Assembly: GCA_938074525.1 (NCBI GenBank)
Contig: CALJEX010000022.1
Location: 1-42,536, forward strand
Reading direction: 5' to 3'
Origin: an uncultured Gammaproteobacteria bacterium
GTDB lineage: Bacteria; Pseudomonadota; Gammaproteobacteria; UBA4575
DNA length: 42,536 nt
The notes beneath the pieces were generated by a model. That model did not search any database. It saw only the letters and a list, made by a program, of their open reading frames with translations, and was not told where the DNA came from. Of this stretch, positions 27,082-35,930 are shown piece after piece. Made by a program: the position numbers and the translations under genes. Numbering within the stretch: the first letter of the stretch is position 1; each line of letters begins with the position of its first letter.

Positions 27082-27233
27082 TGGACTGGGTTAGCGCACT
27101 TCTTATTGGTCTTATTGCATCAACATTGCTGGCTTACTTCTATGGCGTATTCCACTACCCTTACGGCATACTAATTTTACTCGCGATGTTGGTCTCTAGA
27201 ATTCTACTAATTCAGAGTAAAAAGCAGCGTTAA
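27081..27233 (+). CDS. 50-residue two-helix membrane protein coupled to ppnP
   Basis: A short ORF whose ATG overlaps the ppnP stop by one base (TAATG), a classic coupling junction. The product has a first hydrophobic stretch (ALLIGLIASTLLAYFYGV), a turn with HYPYG, a second stretch (ILILLAMLVSRILLI) and a basic tail (QSKKQR), the hairpin layout of many small inner-membrane proteins. I do not recognise it. Function unknown; coupling implies equal expression with PpnP. Confidence 0.6.
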   Translation: MDWVSALLIGLIASTLLAYFYGVFHYPYGILILLAMLVSRILLIQSKKQR

Positions 27234-27271
27234 TCTTTAATTAAAACAAACAACCCTACAAGGAATTTAAC

Positions 27272-27538
27272 ATGGCAGGCGGATGGTCGCGTGATGGCGC
27301 GGTGCAAGATCAAATTGATGCCAGCATTGAAGATGCGGTTAAACAAGCACGTAGCCAGCTACCCAAAGGCGCTGGTCTCAGCCATTGTGAAGAGTGTGAA
27401 ACAGAAATTCCTCAAGCCCGTCGTGTCGCTGTTCCTGGTGTACGTCTATGCGTGAAATGCCAAGAACTATTAGATGACAAGCAAACCACCTCTAGCGGTA
27501 TTAACCGACGAGGCAGTAAAGACAGCCAATTAAGATAG
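27272..27538 (+). CDS. DksA/TraR-family small zinc-finger protein
   Basis: An 88-residue protein resembling E. coli YbiI: a short N-terminal helix region (DQIDASIEDAVKQARSQ) and a four-cysteine zinc finger, CEEC...CVKC. It lacks the long coiled coil of DksA. A good ribosome site (AAGGAATTTAACATG) supports the start. Full DksA binds RNA polymerase; the role of these short relatives is unclear. The stop is two bases before the ceramidase-like gene, so they form an operon. Confidence 0.87.
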   Translation: MAGGWSRDGAVQDQIDASIEDAVKQARSQLPKGAGLSHCEECETEIPQARRVAVPGVRLCVKCQELLDDKQTTSSGINRRGSKDSQLR

Positions 27539-27540
27539 TC

Positions 27541-28305
27541 ATGCAAAAAGAAAAAATAGGTCTATTACTTATTACTGGGACCGCCATTGCGGTATTACTT
27601 GCACTGTTAACCCGAGCACCGATACCCCAAGATCTGGCTTACCATGATTTCTCAGATAGTGTCGGCATGTTTAATATTCCTAATATATTAAATGTATTAT
27701 CCAACCTGCCTTTTATACTAGTGGGACTATTAGGCTTACACAAACTAACGCGCATTAACTCACTTAACATTGTTAGTGAAAATAAGCTTGCTTATATGGC
27801 TTTGTTTTTTGGCATTACGCTAGTCGCATTTGGCTCAGGCTATTATCACTTATGGCCAGATAATCAAACATTGGTATGGGACAGATTACCAATGACGATT
27901 GCGTTTATGGGTCTCTTCTCTATTGTGATTAGTGAATATATTTCTATTAAGTTAGGAAAAATATTATTAATACCATTGCTAGCACTTGGCTTACTGTCAG
28001 TTTTCTATTGGCATTTCACCGAAGCCAATGGTCAAGGAGATTTGCGATTTTATGCGTTTGTTCAGTTTTTCCCGATGTTGGCTATCCCGATTATCCTGCT
28101 TACATTCAAATCTTCCTTTAGCCAGACAAGTGGCTATTGGTGGTTACTTGTGGCTTACATTGCTGCGAAAGTGTTTGAGCATTTTGATACTGAGATTCAT
28201 AGCCTACTGGTAGTGGTTAGCGGCCACTCAATCAAACATGTTGCTGCCGCGATTGGGGTGTATATTTTATTACGCAGCTATGAAAGCAGAGTTGAATATG
28301 CTTAG
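27541..28305 (+). CDS. Alkaline ceramidase-like membrane hydrolase (CREST superfamily)
   Basis: A 254-residue protein with about seven membrane helices. Motifs match bacterial ceramidase-like proteins: HDFSDS, NIPNILNVLSNLPF, GSGYYHLWPDN, WDRLPMT, GDLRFYAFVQFFP and GHSIKHVAAA. The conserved Ser, Asp and His residues of the CREST zinc site are kept. Homologues are annotated as alkaline (phyto)ceramidases, but the substrate in a bacterium that may lack sphingolipids is unknown. It follows the zinc-finger gene by two bases. Confidence 0.82.
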   Translation: MQKEKIGLLLITGTAIAVLLALLTRAPIPQDLAYHDFSDSVGMFNIPNILNVLSNLPFILVGLLGLHKLTRINSLNIVSENKLAYMALFFGITLVAFGSGYYHLWPDNQTLVWDRLPMTIAFMGLFSIVISEYISIKLGKILLIPLLALGLLSVFYWHFTEANGQGDLRFYAFVQFFPMLAIPIILLTFKSSFSQTSGYWWLLVAYIAAKVFEHFDTEIHSLLVVVSGHSIKHVAAAIGVYILLRSYESRVEYA

Positions 28306-28369
28306 AAAATCTATCTTTGATAAAAAATGCTGGCTAGCTTATTTGGTATCACCCAACCTTAAAGCATGA

Positions 28370-28396
28370 CTGGATTCCCGCCTCCGCGGGAATGAC
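28370..28396 (-). repeat. Single REP-like unit (best-conserved palindrome)
   Basis: CTGGATTCCCGCCTCCGCGG followed by GAATGAC; it contains a perfect 8-bp hairpin ATTCCCGC/GCGGGAAT with loop CTCC. Inverted relative to the 26053 copy. Confidence 0.8.
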
Positions 28397-28479
28397 GATA
28401 TTAAATATAGTATGACCTCATTGAGCCAGAAAGCGTGGGGCAATCATTGCGATAGATGCGGTTAAACTAACATAGCCTA

Positions 28480-29082
28480 TCAATCATAATTTGTTCTTGT
28501 CTCAAAAGCTTGAGACAACGTATTTAAGTCTAGATATTCCAACTCCCCTCCAATGGGAACACCTTGAGCAAGTCTTGTTGTTTTTAGACCGTTCTTCTTA
28601 ACCATTTCTGCGATCACATGCGCGGTGACTTCACCTTCCATGGTTGAACTGGTCGCTAGAATAATTTCTTCAAGCTCGCCTGATTGTAAGCGCTCTTCCA
28701 GCTTATCTAAACCGAGCTGATCTGGACCTATACCATCTAAGGGAGAGAGTTTTCCCATCAGCACAAAGTAAATGCCGTTGTAAGTTGTGCCGTTTTCTAT
28801 CGCCATTAAATCGGTTGGCGTTTCAACAATACACATTTGAGTCGATTTGCGGTTAGGGCTATTACAGATTTGGCATATCTGCTCTTCTGTATAATTTCTA
28901 CATTGACTACAATGCTTGATGTTCTCGACTGCTTTGCAAATCACTTGCCCAAGCTTAATCGATTTATCTTGCTCTACCTTTAACAGGTGCAAGGCCATAC
29001 GTTGCGCTGACTTTTGACCAATACCTGGTAACAGTTTAAGCGAATCGATCAGCTCTGTGAGTAATGGTGAATGTTCTGCCAC
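28480..29082 (-). CDS. recR: Recombination protein RecR
   Basis: A 200-residue recombination mediator of the RecFOR pathway. Start GTG at 29082 is preferred: AAGGA lies six bases upstream, while the in-frame TTG at 29088 abuts it. Features: N-terminal HhH (LPGIGQKSAQRMALHLL), C4 zinc finger (CSQCRNYTEEQICQIC), Toprim domain (CIVETPTDLMAIE) and C-terminal Walker-like region. It follows ybaB by 11 bases in the conserved dnaX-ybaB-recR operon. Confidence 0.95.
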   Translation of the reverse strand: MAEHSPLLTELIDSLKLLPGIGQKSAQRMALHLLKVEQDKSIKLGQVICKAVENIKHCSQCRNYTEEQICQICNSPNRKSTQMCIVETPTDLMAIENGTTYNGIYFVLMGKLSPLDGIGPDQLGLDKLEERLQSGELEEIILATSSTMEGEVTAHVIAEMVKKNGLKTTRLAQGVPIGGELEYLDLNTLSQAFETRTNYD

Positions 29083-29093
29083 ACACAATCCTT

Positions 29094-29417
29094 TTAGAAA
29101 GGAAGCTTCATGCCTGGTGGCAATGACATGCCCGAAGTGAGATCTGCGTATTTGTCTTTTGTAGTCGCTTCTAATGTATGTACTGCATCATTCATTGCGG
29201 CAGCAATTAGATCTTCCAACATATCTTTATCATCACCAATTAAACTGTCATCAATAACAACACGTTTCACTTCGTGACTTCCCATCATGGTAACTTTGAC
29301 CATACCACCACCTGATTGACCTTCTACTTCAATTAGCTTGATTTCTTCTTGCGCTTTCTGCATGTCTTCTTGCATTTTTTGCGCTTGCTTCATCAAATTG
29401 CCTAACCCACCTTTCAT
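29094..29417 (-). CDS. ybaB: Nucleoid-associated protein YbaB/EbfC
   Basis: A 107-residue dimeric DNA-binding protein. The N-terminal helix ([19 protein letters not shown]) is followed by the [20 protein letters not shown] strand pair and an acidic [10 protein letters not shown] helix. The ATG overlaps the dnaX stop by four bases (ATGA). Confidence 0.95.
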   Translation of the reverse strand: MKGGLGNLMKQAQKMQEDMQKAQEEIKLIEVEGQSGGGMVKVTMMGSHEVKRVVIDDSLIGDDKDMLEDLIAAAMNDAVHTLEATTKDKYADLTSGMSLPPGMKLPF

Positions 29418-31132
29418 TGCTCGCCCTCTTGTTTCGGTTGTAATGATCCCGGCACTATTTCAGCCTGCATATCTCTTTTTAACGCGGTAATAAATTCATC
29501 TTGCTCTAAACTAGCTTCTACTTTGCTTAAGCGTTCTGCATCACGATCTCGTGTATGTTGTGCAGGACTATCAATGGTATCTTGCATCACTTCAATAGTG
29601 ACATTGATATTATCACCAAATGTTTCTTTTAGTTTCTGTGTTAGTTTGGACACAGTCGCACCCGCCATTAAACTTTCATGTTCGCTTGCTAACAACAACT
29701 TCATGTCATCGCCTTGATAGCTTTGTAGCGCACAGTGAGTAGCAAGCGCTCTTACCACACCAGCAAACTGCGCTTTTTCAATTATCTCTAACCATTGCGA
29801 TGGATCTGCTGTTTCTGGACGTGTTTTTTGCTCAACCATTTCAACTGGCGCTGGTGCAACCATGGCTTCAGCAATTTTTTCTTCAGGCGCTGATGCCTGT
29901 TGCTCAATAGTCGCAGATTGATCCACCGGTTCAACTGTTGCTTGAACTGCGGATTGTTTACTTTCTAATGCTGCCGCCATTGCCGAGGCTCTGCCTTTAG
30001 AAGATGGAGCTGTCGATACTCTTTTAGCATGCGGGGCTTTACTATCACTGCCCAGCCTAAACATAATCATACGCAACACGGCCATTTCAAAACCAGCCCG
30101 TGGAGAATGCGCAAGATATAGATCTTTTCGACTATTGAGTACAATCTGATAAAACAATTGAATATCTTCAGCGGCAATTTTCTCACTGACCATTTTTACC
30201 GTGTCACCAAATAAAGCAATTTGTTCTTTATAATCTGGTACCGCCTGTGAAATAGCAGAGGCATGAAAAATCATAATCAGCTGATCAAGTAATTTACTGA
30301 AGTCTACATTCAGTGTTGTTAATGAATGAATTAACTCTATGGCCTTAGCTGGATCAAACTCGCAGATAGCATCAATCAATGCGTTGATTTGTTCACTAGG
30401 CACTGTGCCTAACATTTGGCTAACGGTGTGTTCTGACACGTCACCCGCAGAATAAGCAATGGCTTGGTCTAATAAGCTTAATGCGTCACGCATACTGCCA
30501 TCAGCAGATTCCGCTAATTGTATTAACGCAGGTGTTTCAGATTTTATATCTTCTGCATCAAGGACTTTCTCTAGCTGACCTGCAATTTTTTGAGTGGAAA
30601 TATGCCGCAATGTAAATTGCAGACAACGTGATAACACAGTCACTGGCAGTTTCTGCGGATCTGTCGTGGCTAATAAGAATTTTACATGTTCTGGAGGTTC
30701 TTCTAAGGTTTTCAATAAGGCATTGAAACTATGTCCAGAAAGCATATGTACCTCATCGATGAGGTATATTTTGAAGCGTCCTCGTGTAGGCGCATATTGA
30801 ACGTTTTCTAATAATTCCCGAGTATCTTCGACGCGCGTTCTCGACGCCGCATCGACTTCAATTAAATCAACGTATCGACCTTCAGTAATTGACTGACAAG
30901 CATCGCAAGTACCACATGGCTCAGTCGTAATGCCCTGTTCACAGGTCAACGCTTTTGCCAACACTCTTGCCACGGTGGTTTTACCAACACCCCGGGTTCC
31001 GGAGAACAAATAAGCATGATGTAGGCGATTTGCTTTTAGCGCATTCACCAATGCCGTGACCACATGCTCCTGGCCCACGATGTCGGCAAACGTCTGCGGA
31101 CGCCATTTTCGCGCTAATACTTGATGAGACAT
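29414..31132 (-). CDS. dnaX: DNA polymerase III subunits tau/gamma
   Basis: A 572-residue clamp-loader ATPase. Walker [10 protein letters not shown], zinc-binding Cys cluster in PCGTCDACQ, Walker B LIDEVHML, sensor [11 protein letters not shown] and the arginine-finger SRC motif. Domains I-III are complete; the C-terminal tau-specific part after a proline/glutamate/alanine-rich linker (about 365-440) is shorter than in E. coli (643 residues). An A6 run at 29875-29880 with an immediate -1-frame stop could yield a ~421-residue gamma-like product. The SRP RNA gene lies upstream and ybaB overlaps the end. Confidence 0.96.
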   Translation of the reverse strand: MSHQVLARKWRPQTFADIVGQEHVVTALVNALKANRLHHAYLFSGTRGVGKTTVARVLAKALTCEQGITTEPCGTCDACQSITEGRYVDLIEVDAASRTRVEDTRELLENVQYAPTRGRFKIYLIDEVHMLSGHSFNALLKTLEEPPEHVKFLLATTDPQKLPVTVLSRCLQFTLRHISTQKIAGQLEKVLDAEDIKSETPALIQLAESADGSMRDALSLLDQAIAYSAGDVSEHTVSQMLGTVPSEQINALIDAICEFDPAKAIELIHSLTTLNVDFSKLLDQLIMIFHASAISQAVPDYKEQIALFGDTVKMVSEKIAAEDIQLFYQIVLNSRKDLYLAHSPRAGFEMAVLRMIMFRLGSDSKAPHAKRVSTAPSSKGRASAMAAALESKQSAVQATVEPVDQSATIEQQASAPEEKIAEAMVAPAPVEMVEQKTRPETADPSQWLEIIEKAQFAGVVRALATHCALQSYQGDDMKLLLASEHESLMAGATVSKLTQKLKETFGDNINVTIEVMQDTIDSPAQHTRDRDAERLSKVEASLEQDEFITALKRDMQAEIVPGSLQPKQEGEQ

Positions 31133-31160
31133 TGATTAATTTTTGTTTTGGCGGCAACCT

Positions 31161-31256
31161 GTGCCAGTAGGAACTCAGCACTCGAATCAATCGTTACCGT
31201 TGCTCCCTTCCGGGCCTGGCGGAGTTCACAATCTATCGCTGCAAAGGAACCGACAC
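31161..31256 (-). ncRNA. ffs: Signal recognition particle 4.5S RNA
   Basis: On the minus strand the conserved SRP domain IV core is readable: GCCAGGCCCGGAAGGGAGCA, with the GGAA tetraloop and the asymmetric loop bases. The outer ends pair (GTGTCGGT at the 5' end with ACTGGCAC at the 3' end), giving about 96 nucleotides. It sits just upstream of dnaX in the same direction, the usual gammaproteobacterial place for ffs. Exact ends are estimated from pairing. Confidence 0.9.
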
Positions 31257-31526
31257 AGATCACCAATACACTTTACGTCATAGTAACATTTCAGGGCTTA
31301 AAAGCTGTGTTTAAACAGCCACAAATAATCGCCCGCAACGTTTATATTTTTTAAAGAGTGGGCAACATACTTGGATTAGAAATGAAGTCAAGACACAAAT
31401 ATTCTATCATATTTAGTTCTTTATATTTCAATAAGATAAAGACAATTATTAAATATTAATTTTTAAATACCCTTTAAGTTAAAATTATATGACGACCCAC
31501 TTTGCATACTATTCATTCAATTTGTC

Positions 31527-33272
31527 ATGATTAATCGACGAGAATTCATACAGCTGCTGACTATTGCATCAGCCAGTGGACTTTTACCTCGAACTAGCAT
31601 GGGGCAAACCTCAGATTTATACGAGGTTGCAAATTTTGGAAACACACGTTTATTGCATTTCACAGATTGTCATGCACAACTGAATCCAATTTATTTTCGC
31701 GAACCCCACATCAATATAGGTTTAGCAGACTCGTATGCTCGTCCTCCTCACGTAGTTGGTGAAGCCTTACTCAAGTACTTCTCACTTGAAGGTAATGCTC
31801 AGCTTTCTCATGCCTATACCCACTTACACTATGAATCTGCTGTACAAAAATACGGCAAGGTAGGTGGCTTTGCTCATCTAGCCAGCTTGGTTAAACAACT
31901 ACGTGCGGCAGTTGCTGACAACCAGAGTTTATTACTCGATGGCGGCGATACTTGGCAAGGCTCTGGCACTGCTTTAAAGACTAATGGTATGGATATGGTT
32001 GGTGCCTGCAATTTGCTTGGTGTAGACATCATGACCGGACATTGGGAATTCACCTATCAAGACCAACAGGTATTAGAAAACATTGCAGCCTTTAATGGCG
32101 AGTTTATCGCGCAGAATGTTAACGCCACTGAAGAAGCATTATTTGATGGTGCGCAAGTGTATGACGAAGACAGCGGGCATGTATTCCCTCCTTACACTAT
32201 TAAACAACTTGCCAATAGTCGCATTGCTGTCATAGGACAAGCATTCCCATACACACCAGTAGCCAATCCCAAACGTTTTATTCCTGATTGGACATTTGGT
32301 ATTAACGACGGCGAATTACAAAGCCTAGTAAATGAGATTCGCGATACTCAAAAACCAGATGCAGTGGTGCTACTGTCACATAATGGTGCTGACGTAGATA
32401 TTAAAATGGCTGCTTCTATAACCGGCATCGATGTCATTTTAGGTGGGCATACTCATGATGGGATTCCTAATGCACTAGAAATTAAAAATTCTGCTGGCAC
32501 CACGCTCGTCACTAATGCCGGGTCTAATGGCAAATTTCTAGGCGTCATGGACTTGGAGATTAAACAAGGCAAAGTACGTGGTTACCAATACAAGTTACTG
32601 CCCATATTCTCAAACTTAATTGAACCTGATAAAGAGATGCAAGCGTATATTGATAAAGTACGCGCGCCCTATATTGATTGGCTATCAGAAGAATTAGGTA
32701 ACACAGAAACTACTCTATATCGCCGAGGCAACTTCAACGGCACGTTTGATCAACTAATTTGCAATGCATTACGCCAACAAAATGATGCACAAATTTCTTT
32801 ATCGCCAGGATTCAGATGGGGAACGACCTTACCAGTTAACAGCACTATCACTATGGAGCATGTACTGGATCAGACTTGTATGACCTACCCAGAAACATAT
32901 CGCAGAGAAATGTCAGGCAAAAACATTAAACTAATATTAGAAGATGTATGCGACAACCTATTCAACCCTAACCCTTATTATCAACAGGGAGGCGACATGG
33001 TGCGATTAGGAGGAATGGATTACAGCTGTAAACCTAACGAGTCTATTGGCAACCGTATTAGCGATATGACTCTAGACGATGGCACGCCTATTGATGACAA
33101 TAAGACTTATATTGTCGCCGGTTGGGCAACAGTTAACGACAAGGCCCCTGGCCCTCCGGTATGGGAACAAGTGTCAGACTACATTAAAGACCAAGACACA
33201 GTAAAAATAGACAAGCTAAATACACCAAAGCTTATTGGCGTAAAAAATAATCCTGGAATAAGTGACGTTTAA
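31527..33272 (+). CDS. soxB: Thiosulfohydrolase SoxB
   Basis: A 581-residue periplasmic di-manganese hydrolase that releases sulfate from SoxYZ-bound intermediates in thiosulfate oxidation. The N terminus INRREFIQLL is a twin-arginine signal. Metallophosphatase/5'-nucleotidase motifs: LLHFTDCHAQL, LLDGGDTWQGSG, SHNGADVD and LGGHTHDG; the nucleotidase C-terminal domain is present. Length matches SoxB. None of soxXYZA is adjacent, so either the other genes are elsewhere or SoxB is used alone. It may handle sulfur released by MtoX (inference). Confidence 0.93.
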   Translation: MINRREFIQLLTIASASGLLPRTSMGQTSDLYEVANFGNTRLLHFTDCHAQLNPIYFREPHINIGLADSYARPPHVVGEALLKYFSLEGNAQLSHAYTHLHYESAVQKYGKVGGFAHLASLVKQLRAAVADNQSLLLDGGDTWQGSGTALKTNGMDMVGACNLLGVDIMTGHWEFTYQDQQVLENIAAFNGEFIAQNVNATEEALFDGAQVYDEDSGHVFPPYTIKQLANSRIAVIGQAFPYTPVANPKRFIPDWTFGINDGELQSLVNEIRDTQKPDAVVLLSHNGADVDIKMAASITGIDVILGGHTHDGIPNALEIKNSAGTTLVTNAGSNGKFLGVMDLEIKQGKVRGYQYKLLPIFSNLIEPDKEMQAYIDKVRAPYIDWLSEELGNTETTLYRRGNFNGTFDQLICNALRQQNDAQISLSPGFRWGTTLPVNSTITMEHVLDQTCMTYPETYRREMSGKNIKLILEDVCDNLFNPNPYYQQGGDMVRLGGMDYSCKPNESIGNRISDMTLDDGTPIDDNKTYIVAGWATVNDKAPGPPVWEQVSDYIKDQDTVKIDKLNTPKLIGVKNNPGISDV

Positions 33273-33274
33273 TT

Positions 33275-34342
33275 TTATACTGTCTGAAGATTTACCAACC
33301 ATGCAATGACAAATATTTGTGGCACAGTAATTAGCGGCAAAAACAGCGCAATCTTCCAAGAACGGGTAGACTCTTTAAGCACCATTATTTCTGTATAGTC
33401 AGTGGACACACCTGCCATCAAAAAGGCAAAACTGTTTCCAGGTGAATTTGCACGCGTGAGCAAATCCGCGGCAATAGGTGCCGAACCTTCAGAACACACT
33501 TCAATAATGGTCGCCGCCACTAATGTAAATAGCAGTCCTACCATAGTGGGGCCGAAGTATTGTTGAAATAGAGACACATCCACAAATGCACGAATCAAAC
33601 TGGCGAGTAACACACCAAATAAAATCCATCGCACTACCATGCGTGAATCTAATAAACCACTTTTGATCATTTCTAATAGTGTATTGCGATTGAATGTAGC
33701 AGTTGCAAATTGCGTTTTAACTTCACTCCAAAATTTAAATTCAGCAGGCAACTCTACTGTATGTGGGTTTGCAGGTAGCACACCTTGTTTCTCTAGTAGA
33801 TCGAACACCCAACCAGAGAATAATGCTATTAGCATCGAAGCAACTATAAAGAATAATGTCCACTTCAAGCCAATCAAGGCAAACAAAATAATGGTCAGTG
33901 AAAAAGAGTTCCACGGACTAGCAATTAAGAATGCCATTACTTGGCCAACACTGGCTCCACGTTCATATAATTTTGCGCCCACCATTAAAATACCATGGCT
34001 GCATAAATCTAATAGAACACCACCGATGGTTGCGCGGATTATGCCTCTAAATCCAGTGCCCGTACCCAACACTGAAATAACAAATTCACGTGGCACTTTG
34101 GACAGCAACGCGAGCATAATAATGCCCAGCAATATCCCCCACCATACAATATTTAGCAAAGAGAACACTGACTGTCCCATCACTGCTAACCATTGCATAT
34201 GATCTAAAGACGCAGAGAATTGCCAGTGCAAAACATAAAATATGGCCGAGAAAAACATAGAACCCCATAACAAATAGTCCACTGAACTATTCGGCTCATG
34301 ACAACTTTGTTCTTGTTTGGGAGTATTACAACAGCTTGACAT
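33275..34342 (-). CDS. YraQ/ArsP-type (DUF318) membrane permease
   Basis: A 355-residue protein with about eight to ten membrane helices in two halves (35-200 and 230-350) joined by a cytosolic loop, typical of the permease family that includes ArsP, an organoarsenical exporter. Motifs such as LLDLCSHGILMVG and IIEVCSEGSAPIAADL carry paired cysteine/glycine signatures in equivalent places of each half. The N terminus has SSCCNTPKQEQSCH, a possible soft-metal site. AGGA five bases before the ATG supports the start. It converges with soxB with a two-base gap. Substrate unknown. Confidence 0.78.
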   Translation of the reverse strand: MSSCCNTPKQEQSCHEPNSSVDYLLWGSMFFSAIFYVLHWQFSASLDHMQWLAVMGQSVFSLLNIVWWGILLGIIMLALLSKVPREFVISVLGTGTGFRGIIRATIGGVLLDLCSHGILMVGAKLYERGASVGQVMAFLIASPWNSFSLTIILFALIGLKWTLFFIVASMLIALFSGWVFDLLEKQGVLPANPHTVELPAEFKFWSEVKTQFATATFNRNTLLEMIKSGLLDSRMVVRWILFGVLLASLIRAFVDVSLFQQYFGPTMVGLLFTLVAATIIEVCSEGSAPIAADLLTRANSPGNSFAFLMAGVSTDYTEIMVLKESTRSWKIALFLPLITVPQIFVIAWLVNLQTV

Positions 34343-34489
34343 CGATTTCCTATTTAGTGATCTTGATCATTTAACGTCCTGTACAAAAATTTATGCATTA
34401 TAGTTGTGGCCTTTATACTACAGTGATTAGCAAAACAAATCCCTCACCCACATCAGCAAATACCATCAATTCAACTTTCAAAGTTTTAC

Positions 34490-35926
34490 GTGCAATCACC
34501 TTTAGTTTATTGGCTCAGACAAGATCTTAGAATCAATGATAATGCAACATTAATAGCGGCTGCTAAAACAGACAGACCTATTATATGTACTTATATCCTC
34601 GATGAAAATCAAAGTAATCACTGGCGTAATGGCGCCGCTAGCTTATGGTGGCTACATCATAGTCTTAATCAACTATCTGACTCATTAGACGCTCTAAACA
34701 TCAAACTGATTTTACGCAGAGGGTCTGTTGTCGAACAATTAGAAGACATTATCAATACAACTGACGCGACGTGTTTATATTTCACCAGACACTATGAACC
34801 CTATAGCAGCGAATTAGAGAATCAAGTTAATCAGCACTTCTCAGACAAGATTGAAGTAAAACGATTCAAAGGTTATTTATTATATGAGCCGGAAGAGATT
34901 CGCACAGGCAATGATGAGCCATATAAAGTATTTACGCCTTTTTATCGAAAATGTTTAAGCACCCATACACCTAGTAGCGCGCTGCGCTCACCAAAAAAGC
35001 TAATTGCTTATAAGAAAAAAATTAAAAGTGATCGATTAAACGATTGGAAGTTACTTCCCAAAAAACCTAACTGGGCAAAAGGTTTCAATGATTATTGGGT
35101 GCCGGGTGAAGCAGGAGCACATGAAAACTTAAAAGATTTTATCAAGCATGCCGGAAGTAAGTATGGAGTATTACGAAACCGGCCTGACATTTGTGGCACT
35201 TCCAGACTATCTCCACACTTACACTTTGGAGAAATCAGCCCTAGACAAATTTGGATAGCAATCAAGAACTCACAAAAAATTCTCGAAAGCGGTAGTGAAT
35301 CCTATTTGCGCCAATTAATTTGGCGAGACTTTGCTTATCATTTATTAGTGCATTGGCCGGACTTTCCAACCAAACCATTTAGAAAAAAATTCAATCAGTT
35401 TCCATGGAAAAAAGACACCAAGTTATTACATGCATGGCAACACGGCAATACCGGTTACCCTATTATCGATGCTGGCATGCGCGAGCTATGGAAAACAGGT
35501 TGGATGCATAATCGTGTTCGTATGATCGTTGCTTCATTTTTAATTAAAGATCTTTTAATTCACTGGCAAAAAGGCGAAGAATGGTTTTGGGATACATTAG
35601 TTGATGCCAACCTTGCTAATAACGCCGCCAGCTGGCAATGGGTGGCGGGTAGTGGTGCAGATGCTTCACCTTACTTTCGAATATTTAATCCTGTCCTACA
35701 AGGTGAAAAGTTTGATCCACTTGGAGATTATGTGCGCGAATGGGTGCCCGAATTAAGCGCTATGCCGAAAAAATATATTCATAGCCCATGGTTAGCACCA
35801 GAGGATATTTTAGCCACAGCCAAAGTGACATTAGGCAAAAATTATCCTTGTCGGATTATCGATCATAGCTTTGCAAGAGATCGTGCTTTAACAGCTTATA
35901 AAAAAATAAGGACCTTAGCTGATTAA
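34490..35926 (+). CDS. phrB: Deoxyribodipyrimidine photolyase
   Basis: A 478-residue light-driven DNA repair enzyme repairing cyclobutane dimers. The N-terminal antenna domain begins VYWLRQDLRINDNATL; the FAD domain carries TSRLSPHLHFGEISPRQ, WRDFAYHLL, GMRELWKTGWMHNRVRM and NNAASWQWVAGSG. Class I length. The start is GTG at 34490, since the family motif follows at once and no ATG is near. It converges with the HAD gene, four bases apart. Confidence 0.94.
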   Translation: MQSPLVYWLRQDLRINDNATLIAAAKTDRPIICTYILDENQSNHWRNGAASLWWLHHSLNQLSDSLDALNIKLILRRGSVVEQLEDIINTTDATCLYFTRHYEPYSSELENQVNQHFSDKIEVKRFKGYLLYEPEEIRTGNDEPYKVFTPFYRKCLSTHTPSSALRSPKKLIAYKKKIKSDRLNDWKLLPKKPNWAKGFNDYWVPGEAGAHENLKDFIKHAGSKYGVLRNRPDICGTSRLSPHLHFGEISPRQIWIAIKNSQKILESGSESYLRQLIWRDFAYHLLVHWPDFPTKPFRKKFNQFPWKKDTKLLHAWQHGNTGYPIIDAGMRELWKTGWMHNRVRMIVASFLIKDLLIHWQKGEEWFWDTLVDANLANNAASWQWVAGSGADASPYFRIFNPVLQGEKFDPLGDYVREWVPELSAMPKKYIHSPWLAPEDILATAKVTLGKNYPCRIIDHSFARDRALTAYKKIRTLAD

Positions 35927-35930
35927 TTGA

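Noticed and set aside
29821-29832. A second A6 run in dnaX as a frameshift site
   Set aside because: The -1 frame after it stays open for many codons, so it would not make a gamma-sized product.
31148-31354. Plus-strand 68-residue ORF
   Set aside because: It lies antisense to the SRP RNA gene and has no recognisable features.
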